Positions 47,001-56,549 of a DNA stretch of 64,000 bases are shown piece by piece; position 1 is the stretch's first letter, and each line of letters opens with the position of its first letter. The DNA comes from Toxoplasma gondii ME49 (Eukaryota; Apicomplexa; Conoidasida; Eucoccidiorida; Sarcocystidae), in contig NC_031475.1 in NCBI RefSeq assembly GCF_000006565.2, positions 2,712,190-2,776,189 of the forward strand, in the 5' to 3' direction. The notes under the pieces are model-generated. The model was given only the letters and a program-made list of their open reading frames with translations, ran no database searches and was not told where the DNA came from. A program made the translations under genes and the position numbers.

Positions 47001-49319
47001 CCTGTTTTATTTCTGCAGAGTTCGACACAGTAGAGGCAAAACAGCGGGCGTGCAGCACTTATCTTCGCATCTTTGGCGTCCCTTGCATAGATCGACTTCT
47101 CTACGTTGAAGATGCTGCTGACAAGAAGACACTTGTCGCAAGTAACCTGCCTTTTGGACTGGCTGCTGATGGTGAGTCTCAATCCAGTCTGGCTGCTGTG
47201 GCGTTCAGTTATGGGGTGATTGTGACTGTTTCTTCATTTTAGTGGTATCTTATTTCCCCTCGTGAGCAATGTAAGAGTGTGGTGGCTCTAGAACAGGGCA
47301 GTTTCCAGGGGTGTGAAGGCGTCTCAATCTGAGGGAGAGCCGCATTCAGTTCCACAGACTGCGGCAGACGACGTCCGGTGGGACTCCCAGTGGCCCACGC
47401 GTGCCTCAGGGAGAAGTGCATGTGATGACAACATGGATCATTCGAGCGCCGGCGCGAATTTTAAACTTCCAGCTTGTTCCTTAAGTTTTGTGTGGCTTCC
47501 TGTCCAACCGTCTGTTTTCCCTTTTCGACAGAGATTGCCCGCATACTGGCATATGCGCTCGCATGTGACCGATCTGCGTCGTCGGTCCCAGCCAGCGTAT
47601 GCCGGATCGAGATGACGAATCCCCACATCTATGGGTACAAGGACCTGGTCGTGGAGGCCCGCTCAGATCGCCCGAGTCCGTACTTTATTTGTCCCCCCGA
47701 CGGTGCTGGAGCAGCGCAGAGGACAGCCTTGTGTCCTCAGAGTCCAGCTGATGGCGCCTCTGTACCTGTCTGTGTTGGCGATGGGTCACCATCGCCATCG
47801 CTCGTGTTGTCACATTCGTCAAGTCACGAATGCACAGATGTTCAGGACATTATGGGCACGACTTCAGGGGTCGATGATGAGTCGCCGCGTTCACGATATT
47901 CCTCAGAAAGGGATGTGAACTGCATTCAGCTCCCAAGCAATGAGCCAGAAAATTTCACCCTCACCGGTAGCCCTGTTTTGTTGCCAGAACAGCAAGCACT
48001 GCTGTACTCTGACCGGCAATTAGGCAGAGAGAGTCCAGCGTTCGAACTGGTCGGGGATGAACAGCCGGGCGCGTTTATCATGACACCAATAGGACTACAG
48101 GCAGAAGCCCCAACAACAGGGGCCGCAAACCTGTCCGGTGAAGCAACCGCTCCAATCAGTGCCGCTCAGAAGGTCGGTGAGAGTGAAGGCGTTCCAGCAC
48201 CTCTGGAAAACGAAGGGCGCATTCATTCAGGGGGCGTAGTGCCCAACGCACTGAACGCAGAAGAATTCTCATGCCCGTTACCCCCGGCGTTGGTGGAGTG
48301 CAGTGGGAAGGACGTCCGTACAGAGGAGGCTCCACAACATTCGATGGTCTCGTCTTCTGAACGTCCCCAAGAGTCTTCCTCTAGAACTGTACCCGACAGT
48401 GGAGACCAACACAGATCTGACGTATGTGCTTCAGCTCCACCTAGCAAGGCCGTAACAGACCCATATTTATCGGCTGCTGCTGACCCGCCACCCTCTCAAC
48501 AGCCATATTCGGTACAGGCAACAGAAAATGCAACACAGTTCCAGGACGGCGGACGCCTCAATATAAAACTTTCGGAACCCAGTCGGTTCGAATCCCTGTT
48601 TGCGGTTACCTTAAGCCAGACGGGCGATTTAAACGAGGAGACGTTTTTCCCTGAAGAACGGTCCGACTGTGTTGAGGTGAGATGTGACGCTGACGGAGCC
48701 ATGGGATTACATTCTTGTGGCGTGGTTCCAGCAGAAAATTCGGCTTCAGACGCACTACATGGGTACACATTCCGTGTCTTTGTAGGCTCGTTACGGATAA
48801 TAGATAGCGTAGTCTTTCCCAGCGTCCGGGACGCCTCAACGAATAGCGTTTTGGCATCTGGAAGGTGATTCCCACATCGATATTGCCGTCATTGTTGTTC
48901 TTAGGGACACTCGGCTGATGTCAATGCCGTCTTCCCTGTTCTCCGACACGACCAAGACATGGCAAACGTCGTTCTACAGAAGTAAGGCAGCGTGTGTTCA
49001 GCGACAAGAATGCTCCGGAGATGGCAACTGCGTGTCTGTATTTGGGAGGCACCGATGTCGCGCGGCTTTTGCGGCGCAGCGCCAATCGTGAGTGTGGCTG
49101 TGGAACTGCAACATTACGTGCAGGTTCTTAACCGATCGGCTCAACGCGCAGAATGACGGATTGTTTCTGTTGAGGTTTCCATCCTTCGAGGCGGCTGCCG
49201 TCGCGATCCGCAAGTGTAGAGGAACAGTTTTATTCGACCGGCGAGCCCTTCTAATCTTCTCACCTCGGCGCTGCATCTCTGTCGATGGTAGGATATCCGA
49301 CCATAGACCAGAGAATTAG
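44073..49319 (+). CDS. RRM RNA-binding protein with mitochondrial-type presequence
   Basis: Ten exons: 44073-44637, 44832-44938, 45037-45528, 45844-45978, 46326-46403, 46748-46826, 47019-47171, 47532-48781, 48905-48981 and 49124-49319. All nine junctions are phase-consistent, giving 1043 aa. The N terminus is Arg/Ser/Ala-rich with few acids and contains RFFPPLRASRSLKGPSFHTS, typical of a mitochondrial presequence. RRM1 (about 407-515): RNP2-like RLVFISNIPHG, INLEIFDDR, RNP1-like RFSPIFAIAEFDTVEAKQRA, then GVPCIDRLLYVEDA. RRM2 begins KKTLVASNLPFGLAADEIAR at about 520. A Ser/Pro/Glu-rich stretch of roughly 370 residues follows. A final module (about 945-1030: YTFRVF, NDGLFLLRFPSFEAAAVAIR, RALLIFSPRR) supplies the second half of an RRM, either a third RRM or RRM2 completed after an insertion. 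The likely role is organellar RNA processing or ribosome assembly. Start 44073 is preferred over the in-frame 43833. Confidence 0.72.
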
Positions 49320-49739
49320 TTATGTTATGTCGAGACGATAAGCACTTTACGATGAAAAAAGTACTGCTGCAGTCGTAGCCACTCGAGCTTCTTTTAAAGG
49401 GATTTGTGCAGCTGGCACTCGTGCATCTGTCACTGCGATTTGAACATCTGCCCTTGTTCTCAGGACAGCTGGTGGACCTACCTCTTCGCTAGCGGTACAG
49501 GGGTATCGCTGCTTTATCTTTAAACGATGATTCGTTGTTCCTGTTTCACGTCAAATAATAACACACCGCCAACTGGAGAGGCGGCGTTCTGAATACGAGT
49601 TTAAAGGACACTACGTGTTTTCTTTTTGTTCGAGTAACTGGAATATACGACAGAAATCTTCCAATCACCTATTTCAGCACCAGGATGCTGTTACGCACAC
49701 TAAGAAGTAGTGCCCTGACAGAAGCACCACAGTCAATGT
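49320..49739. other. Convergent 3' spacer
   Basis: 420 bp between the RRM gene stop (+) and the membrane-protein stop (-). No open frame of interest was seen. Confidence 0.4.
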
Positions 49740-50479
49740 CTAAACGAATCCAGGGGATTTCCCTCCGGTAAAAGCCATTGGAATCAACACGATTGCAAGT
49801 AGAAAAAACGTGGCTCCCACAGCCATAGACCAGAACAGGGTCACCTGAAGGATGGATTGTTTTCAGGAGTTGGTATACCGCGAATGCTGAATTCGTACTG
49901 AAATAAAAACGGTCCACCACAGCAGTGGCGCAGTCGACTCGCATGTCGTTGACATGTTTATCTGAATGTAGGTGAGTGAATTTTGTCTACGTCAAGCAGC
50001 CCAGAATCGTGGCGTACCCCAATTGTGCCAATGGCCATCCAGAGGAAACCAATTACGAGCAAAACAATTTCCATACCGATCTGTACACCTAACGTCTGCT
50101 CGCACCTTTTTGTGCCCATTTTTGAAACTCGACTGACCGTAGCATCGAAGCCGTAAAGTTTCTTGACCAAGTTGGTAATGTAGGTAGCTGGAATGCTCTG
50201 TACCACGCGTATGTGTGTGCTGATAAAGAGCTGATGCTGTGTTCTGGATCTTACAAAAAATATACATCCTAAGAGCCACCAGTCTACAGAACGCAGTCGG
50301 GTGAGATATGGAACTCCGCGCTCATTCTCCGTCGCCTTACTGAGAGGAACATCACACTCTGATTTTAACTCGAAGAGGAAGACAATCAAGAAGGACCCAG
50401 TCATTACAGAAGAGACACTCGTGAGAGCGATCGCCTGAAGTCGACATGAAACCAAAGCCAAATATCGAAAACCGTTCAT
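49740..50479 (-). CDS. Multipass membrane protein, unknown
   Basis: Supported exons are 50434-50018 (probably continuous with a start at 50479), 49961-49899 and 49844-49740, all phase 0. Hydrophobic segments: TSVSSVMTGSFLIVFLF; VDWWLLGCIFFV, weak; IGMEIVLLVIGFLWMAIGTIG; APLLWWTVFIS; and VTLFWSMAVGATFFLLAIV, ending near IPMAF. The C-terminal end is GGKSPGFV. The pattern ELKSECDVPL, a long helix, a STTCESTAPLL segment and a last helix ending in a Pro resembles the membrane part of plant RING E3 ligases of the At1g12760 type (C-x2-PL, TC then AP), but no RING motif is encoded. A possible donor CTCTCA/GTAAGG inside the first exon means a small internal intron may exist. The start is uncertain: an upstream ATG at about 50641 would need an implausible 23-nt intron. 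Confidence 0.5.
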
Positions 50480-51327
50480 TAAGACGCGTCGAGTACGGTA
50501 GTCACGTACCGCTCCTGGAGTTTTCAAGCAGTTCCAAGTAGTGCCACTACACGGAGAAAGACGTCTTACGGACTCTGAAAGGTTCCCGCAGGTGGCCGCT
50601 GAGGCGCGCCTCTGGTGGCAGTGAGAGAGTCGTTGTCTGTCATGTTACAAAATCGCTCCAGCTTTTAGACTGGAAAGCTTGTTCTTGGACGACGCTTGCA
50701 ATCATTGCCAACAAATTGAAGCCAGCTGCTCACTCTGCCGCAAAACTGATGATGAGCTGCGGCTATTAGAAATTAAGGTGTAAATACACCTGTTGCCCGA
50801 GTTGCCGGCGTCTGCGAACGCGTGGATTGCGCGGAAACTGTTGGCTAAAGTTATATGTATCTGAAAGTGTTTCTTACATACTATTTCTCTTCAAAGGGGC
50901 CTTGTCTGCTAGAGTTGAAGTTACTCCAAAACCCTTCTTTAAAGGCCGCAGTACCAGGAGCAAGCAAGCAAGCTGTGGACTTCATGGGTGTCCGATAGGA
51001 TATATCTGGTCACTTTTTCCACGTGCATTTCGGTGGCCGTGAGTGTTTTTGGTTCCGATAATAACATCCGATCGTTTGTGGTCTAATCTGCTTGTGGGGC
51101 ATTTCATCACCCTCTGTAGTACAGACGACTGTTTCATGAAGATTTGAAACGCCAGCGCCGGTTAATGTCACAAGCATGCGTGCATGCAACCGCGACCTCA
51201 CGTGATAACGTAGTGGCAGAAAAGATGTCCACAATAGCACAACGTGATTAATTTTTTCGGAACATCTTGGTGATGCCATCCTTCGACGATGTAAATTCCA
51301 GGAAAGGACAGGCCAATCACTCGCAGC
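50480..51327. promoter_or_regulatory. Divergent spacer upstream of the TFIIA gene
   Basis: About 850 bp between the membrane-protein gene (-) and the TFIIA gene (+). It may contain 5' exon sequence of the membrane-protein gene. A plus-strand frame at 50827-51042 has no support. Confidence 0.3.
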
Positions 51328-53162
51328 ATGAGCCTATCTCGAACAATTCCTGCCTCTCCAGTTGAGGCGGTTTATTTCAGCATTGTGGACTGTAAGTGGC
51401 TTCCCCTCCAAAATCGTGCTCGTGTCTGATGTGCCCTTTCGGTGAAGAACCTTTTCTTCCTGGATGTTGCTTGCCTGTAGGTCTGCACAGAGACTTGGAG
51501 GCAGGAAACTTCTCCACCATTGACGAGGAGACGGCTGCGGCTTTTGTCGCGGTGAGCAAAGAGGGCCTTTAAATGAATATGATGCCATGGAAACTCACCA
51601 CGATTGATCCAGCAGTTGTTTGGCTCTTGTTTCATCAGAGTTACAGTGTCGGGGATGTTACTATTCTTGACGGGCCCGTGATTGGGACGGTCGAAGTTGT
51701 CGGTACCCCGTCGCTCGATTGTGACCGCGTGCATGTGGCTAAACGCATTGAGAGCCGATGTTGTCCTGCCTCCGCTGTGTTGCAGGCATGGAAGGAAGGT
51801 ATCAAGTCTCGACTGGCAAACCCATCACCTCTCTCTGCCAGAGTACGTTTCTTGCTCTAAACCGGAACTGAATTTGATAACTTCACTGATGGTTAGCCTA
51901 CCATTATATGGCGTTTTCGTGGGATAGACTATTTGTTAACAAACTAACTCTTAGCAAGCACTCAGGTGAACGCGGTCATGCCCTTTCGTTGTCGTTTTCA
52001 GGTGGAATCCCGCTCGCAACGCCGGCGGACCACCAGCGTCATCCACAAGTAAGAATGCCTGGACATGTGGTCACACTGATCTCAGGATCATGTCTGGCAG
52101 CGCACAGTGGCACCGTGCGAAATTATTTGCTTTCTGCGGAGACTAAAGTACATGTATTGCAACATCATTCTGAGGCTGCTCGTGGCTGAACTGTAAAGGG
52201 AGAAAACTCCGCAGGCACTGAATCAATTTTGAGTGTTTGTCTGTGGCGTCTGTGGCAACCTTTGCTCTCTCAGCTCTGATCAACCAGTCCGACATAGGTA
52301 CACGGCACTCCCAGAAGGTAAGCGATGTTCCCTCAAGATCTCGCGTTCATCTTGTACTGAAATAATATCGTCTGCATACTGAACACAGCATTATTTCCAT
52401 ATGGTGGTTGCTCAGACGATGACGACTTTGAGGATGCAAATGTGGACCAGCCGACAGAAGCAGCGCTGCAAGACTCCCTAGGCGTATACCTCTCCGAAGA
52501 AGAGATTACCTTCTTAACCTCAGAAGGAGGACGCACGCCACCACTGCTCGACGATTTAACAGATGTCGACGTGCGAGAATCTGTTCAAGGCCACATAATC
52601 GGGACTTTTGAGAGAGTAAGCAGAGGTCGGTGTAACGCTCTCGTTTCTTGGCCCGGTCCTTCACCTTAGTCAATTCACCTTTTCTTCAATATTGGAGTGC
52701 AGCAACAGTTTCCGCCCGGGACTGTACCTGATTGTGAGGCTGCCATATATATGTATATGAGCTATTTTGTGGATTCCTGCGTAGGTGACAAGACCTGCTG
52801 AAACGGGAAAGCGGCTATCTGGTGTCAGACCAGCGTGCTGGACACTGACGCTGAACAACGGAGTCATGAAGGTAAACCAGACATAACGTGCCTCCGGGAA
52901 AGTGGGTATTAATGTGATGCTTTCCTCACTCAGCATGTGTTTCTTGCGAGGAATACCACTTTCCATTTGTCGCCTGTGGTTTTGTTGTTTTTGTCGAGGT
53001 TGCGGGTCGAGAGTTTGCGTTCGACAGGCTCGAAGCAGAGGTGAAAGAAAGCTAAATGGAATCAGGATCCCGGTGGACTGGGGCTTTGTGGCTCGAGGCC
53101 TACTTTGGAGTGACGTGCTGCTGGTCTCCTTCGAAAGAAATTCTTTGCACAGCGACAGCTGA
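51328..53162 (+). CDS. Transcription factor TFIIA large (alpha/beta) subunit
   Basis: Basal factor that stabilises TBP on promoters. Eight exons: 51328-51391, 51481-51551, 51786-51842, 52002-52048, 52298-52317 (20 nt), 52416-52615, 52785-52871 and 53028-53162. Every junction is phase-consistent, giving 226 aa. The N terminus (MSLSRTIPASPVEAVYFSIV, then LEAGNFSTIDEE and AFVAAWKEGIKSRL) matches the TOA1 four-helix-bundle segment in layout (VYRSVIEDVI, then VLMELKTLWENKL in animals). A basic linker and an acidic tract (EDDDDFEDANVDQP) precede the beta-barrel part: HIIGTFERVTRP, ACWTLTLNNGVMKA, NGIRIPVDWGFVARGLLW. The last resembles QYDKV, WKF-L-DGIM and FSKATGEAEW of other TFIIA. The protein is shorter than animal TFIIA alpha/beta (about 376 aa), with a reduced linker, as in other protists. 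A further 12 residues follow the usual terminal Trp. ADAT2 follows after 69 bp on the same strand. Confidence 0.78.
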
Positions 53163-53231
53163 ACGTTGTTTTGTCACCACACATCTTCTATAGACTGGAT
53201 GCCTTAGCATAACGCACCGTTGCTGTTCGCC
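53163..53231 (+). promoter_or_regulatory. 69-bp gap between TFIIA stop and ADAT2 start
   Basis: The TFIIA stop (TGA 53160-53162) and the ADAT2 ATG (53232) are 69 bp apart on the same strand. The 3' end of one transcript and the promoter or 5' untranslated region of the other must overlap or lie within coding sequence. No splice acceptor that would make a fused frame was found. Confidence 0.6.
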
Positions 53232-53768
53232 ATGGCTGAATACACCGAAGCCGATAAAAGGCTTTTTATGTCTGCGGCTCTTGAAGAGGCGAGGCTCGCA
53301 TTGAAAGAAGGTGAGGTACCCGTTGGCTGTGTATTGGTCGATTCGAAGACACGACAAGTTGTGTCCAGGGGTCGGAACGCGACAAACCGAACAAAAAATG
53401 CAACGAGACACTGCGAGCTCGAAGCGTTGGATGCTTACATGGCGTTGCTTCCCCCACCTAACATCGGCGGGGTCGAACCACGCGTGGACCTGTCTTCGAT
53501 TGATTTGTTTGTGACGTGTGAGCCTTGTGTCATGTGTGCTGTTGCGCTTCAGTGTAGTGGTGTGAAAAGGGTTTTTTACGGGTGCGGGAATGATCGATTC
53601 GGAGGATGTGGTTCTGTGTTGAGTTTTCATAAGAGGCTCTCTGAACAATGGAAAGGCCTAGAGTGCTATTCGGGAATTTTCAGGGAGGAAGCAATCGATC
53701 TTCTGCGGTCGTTTTACTCGCGTGGAAATCCTAACGCTCCCGAAGAAAAGAGACATCGCAAGATTTAG
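53232..53768 (+). CDS. ADAT2: tRNA-specific adenosine-34 deaminase catalytic subunit (ADAT2)
   Basis: Deaminates the wobble A34 of tRNAs to inosine; in eukaryotes it acts as a heterodimer with ADAT3. A single exon encodes 178 aa, the usual ADAT2 length. Cytidine-deaminase-fold motifs: GEVPVGCVLV (28-37), NATRHCELEA with the zinc ligand H60 and proton shuttle E62, CEPCVMC (C99 and C102 as zinc ligands), YGCGNDRFGGCGSVL, and a C-terminal FYSRGNPNAPEEKR almost identical in pattern to animal ADAT2 (FYKQ-NPNAPK). The residue between H and E is Cys rather than the usual Ala. It is one of the few intronless genes here and sits immediately downstream of TFIIA. The ATG at 53232 begins the conserved N-terminal helix; the upstream in-frame codons lack an ATG. 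Confidence 0.93.
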   Translation: MAEYTEADKRLFMSAALEEARLALKEGEVPVGCVLVDSKTRQVVSRGRNATNRTKNATRHCELEALDAYMALLPPPNIGGVEPRVDLSSIDLFVTCEPCVMCAVALQCSGVKRVFYGCGNDRFGGCGSVLSFHKRLSEQWKGLECYSGIFREEAIDLLRSFYSRGNPNAPEEKRHRKI

Positions 53769-54889
53769 TACACTGTCTCAGAACCACACAGCGGGAGGCC
53801 TGTCATCCCGGTAGCTTGAGCCACCTGAAGAGAACAGCCAGGCGTGACACCTGAAGTCCTCTCGGAAACAAATCGAGCGCGGCGTGTCGCATTGTGCCAA
53901 GGAGGTACTGGAGCTACTCGCCGGCTGGATCGTCCCCCCCGGTAAATTTCCCGTCTAAAATTGCGCATGTGTCCGTGGGGCGTTGGGGGATGCAGCCGAT
54001 TGCAGTAGATGATAACAGTTGGCCTCTCAACGTGTACAGGGCCTCTGCAGCGTATTCCTTGGTTCACAAGTACAGTAGGCGGCTTGGTCCGCAGTAAATC
54101 GAAGATGCCCCGATGTGGTGTCACGGCCTCCATAAAAAAAATTGGGTCTAAATAGCGAAAATATTCCACACATGCCAAAGAATAATGCCGCAGAGCATTC
54201 ATTCGCCTTAATGTCTCCTTCCCAGCTGGATTTTGCCTCTAGAAAATCATATATGCCGAACGAAGCAGCATTAATCTTACTGACGGAGCAGATGTAGTGT
54301 TACACGGGCTGTTAGCTCGGATTTTGTTTACAACTGAACAAGAGAAGACCGTGTCAGGCCGTGGTTTGATGGGCTCCAGTACCAGGTGTCCTGTGAAGTA
54401 CTTTAGCCGCTCCAGGTATTGTTTGTACCGGTTACGATTGAATCCATGGACGTTCCCGGTCTCGATTGACGGTCGCACATGGCCGGTAGTGAAAATCCAC
54501 AACGGGCGTCCCGCTCGTCAGGAGGCAGCACGGGGTGTAACCAAAGATTGCACATACTATTTGTAATCAATGGTGGAGAGTGTCATTCTTATTCACCCTG
54601 ATAATGAGGATACGGCTACTTTCGGGTCCCAAGGCTTCCCAGGTGATCGGAGTCGCGTGTCGCATTTTGTGTTGCTCGGTTGGCTCACTCCGCCAATAGA
54701 TACTGACACGATGCCGATCAAAAACGACTTGGATGTGGAGACTATTAGATAATGTTCTTATACTTCGCCTCAATGGCTTCTTCAGCTTGACGTAGCCACT
54801 GCGGTTTCGATGGCCTTTGTTGCTTTGTTTCTGATTTGACGCTTGCTTGTCGTGACAGCCCCGTCTCACCTAAGTGAGAGTGTATACAC
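53769..54889. other. Convergent 3' spacer, possible unresolved exons
   Basis: Lies between ADAT2 (+) and the small minus-strand gene ending at 54890. Minus frames at 53765-54202, 54239-54502 and 54745-55248 exist; the last ends in a plausible-looking charged helix (QWLRQAEEAIEAKYKNI) that could be an alternative terminal exon of the minus gene. None could be joined convincingly. Confidence 0.35.
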
Positions 54890-56041
54890 TCAGTATGAAG
54901 GCATGTTATTGGTGGAGGGTTTCTTGGGAGGCCCCTGTCTCCCGGTGACCTCAACAACAACCAGTGCATGCCCAGATTGTTTCCGCAAGACGAGGAAAGC
55001 GTCGGACCACGATGGCTCACTACATCGATTAACGAACGCCATGTCGGCGGAAGAGGCTGGCTTTCTCTTGGCCTCCTTACAACTCTTGATGTCATTCTGG
55101 GATGTTTGAAGAGGAAGACAAATAGACCGGCGACATTAGGTACAGAAAAGTTGAGGGAGAAATATTTTCTGCCGCTGCCAGCAATTTCGTTGTCTCCGCT
55201 ATTCACGCGGCCGACTGCTGACTGACCGTCGGGAATGTGCGCGAGCATTCACTTCTTACTCTGGGTACCGACAAGCTGATTTCAACTTTTATTCCCTCTT
55301 TGAGTGATGCGTTCTTCTTTGGGTCACCTATGTGTCACATGATCGTCGTACATTCAGAAAGTTCCAAGAAGCCCTTTTCCCATCTTTTTGTATGCCCTTC
55401 CCCACTTTCCCTAGAGTCAACGTTATACCGCCTAGACTGCGTGAGACCCTCGCTGATAAAATCGGGGGAGCTACTTTTCGTCAGCGGCCCAGCCTCAACA
55501 CTTTTTGGGCGTTGTCCCGAGGGTGTCTATTAAGGAACGTAAATAAATAAAGATTTTTGGATGGCAGATTGTGTCTCTCTTCACATTACTGGATTTCTGT
55601 TTCTCTTCTCTGCACCTGTGCTCCAAGGATCGTGAGTGTCGTGACCCCCGAGACAGATCCACAGTTCCCTCTTCTGGACGGCGAACCAGACATGCGTATA
55701 CGTCTGTTTTGCACATCTTTCCCTTCGCATCCGTTTTTTTCGTTTCTCGCTGTCGTCCTTCTTTTCGATACATATTGAACCAACACTCCCGCGGGAAGGG
55801 ACTTAGAAAACGTCGAATTCACGTATTGCGGATTTCCACCAAAGGGAATCAAGACTTTCTGTCTGGCCCGATGCTCCAGAGCTGCCGCTTTCCAGCAGCC
55901 AAGCCAATAGCCGAAAGTTACACCCGTTATGGAATGGATCTTTCCCCTTCTATAGTCTAAGACAACTCCGGTACCACCCTCGTGTGTGCATTTTCGTGAG
56001 GGACGCAGGGGTTCAAATGCGCTCCGTAGCGTCGCCGTCAT
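54890..56041 (-). CDS. Small unknown protein (about 141 aa)
   Basis: Two exons, 56041-55823 and 55096-54890, join in phase 0 and give 141 aa starting MTATLRSAFEPLRPSR. The sequence around GVTFGYWLGCWKAAALEHRA could be a short amphipathic or membrane helix. The second exon contains the Cys-containing, soluble-looking KSCKEAKRKPASSADMAF and DAFLVLRKQSGHALVVVE. The acceptor follows a strong pyrimidine tract (TGTCTTCCTCTTC, then CCCAG); the donor GTGAAT is less ideal. I do not recognise the family. An alternative downstream exon encoding QWLRQAEEAIEAKYKNI and stop (54745-54870) would change the C terminus. It is head-to-head with the CCR4 gene. Confidence 0.5.
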
Positions 56042-56549
56042 CAATGGGTGGATGGCATTCTTATGTGAAGGTGGCCACGTCCTTCACGGCTGTACGATGC
56101 CTCCTTCCGTTGCTGGTAGCTCCTTGGCTACTGGCCTTGAATGCAACGGTGCTCTTCCCTGATTCCGGATGTCTAAGCATATGGGGCTTGGGCCATGCTC
56201 CGTTTTTTTTGTGTGCATCGAATTGCACAGGCTTTCACAGGCCTCGACCCCAAGGAGGGAACAAAAAGTAAACTTTCAGCGTTTAGTGACTTCTTCCATC
56301 GGTACTTCCCGCCCCGTTGGGCATATTGGACATCGTCAGATTCCACCACCATTGTGTGACTTTTTTTTTCTACGCGCCAAGGGGTTCAAGCTAGACGCTA
56401 TGTGCGGGGCACTTTCCTCTCTTTCCACTCGCCGATCACAACGAGATTTGCATGCGTTTCCGAGACAAGAACCCTTCATTTGCTCGACTGTGTGGCATGT
56501 GTAACTGCCTCATGCTAACTGAATAAGTGTTGCAGTGTTCCTTATCACG
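56042..56549. promoter_or_regulatory. Divergent spacer upstream of the CCR4 gene
   Basis: 508 bp separate the two divergent starts. It should carry both core promoters. No specific element is asserted. Confidence 0.3.

Noticed and set aside
48575..48610. GGTTCGAATCCCTG, like a tRNA T-arm
   Set aside because: It lies in the middle of a long, phase-supported coding exon, and no matching acceptor stem or anticodon arm could be drawn upstream.
50529..50641. Upstream ATG (MTDNDSLTATRG...) joined to the membrane protein
   Set aside because: It would need a 23-nt intron (GTAAGACG to TAG), far shorter than any other intron in the window.
54567..54869. Overlapping plus and minus frames around 54.2-54.9 kb as a separate gene
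   Set aside because: Competing frames on both strands with no domain; only the terminal helix QWLRQAEEAIEAKYKNI looks coding, and it is better viewed as a possible alternative exon of the neighbouring gene.
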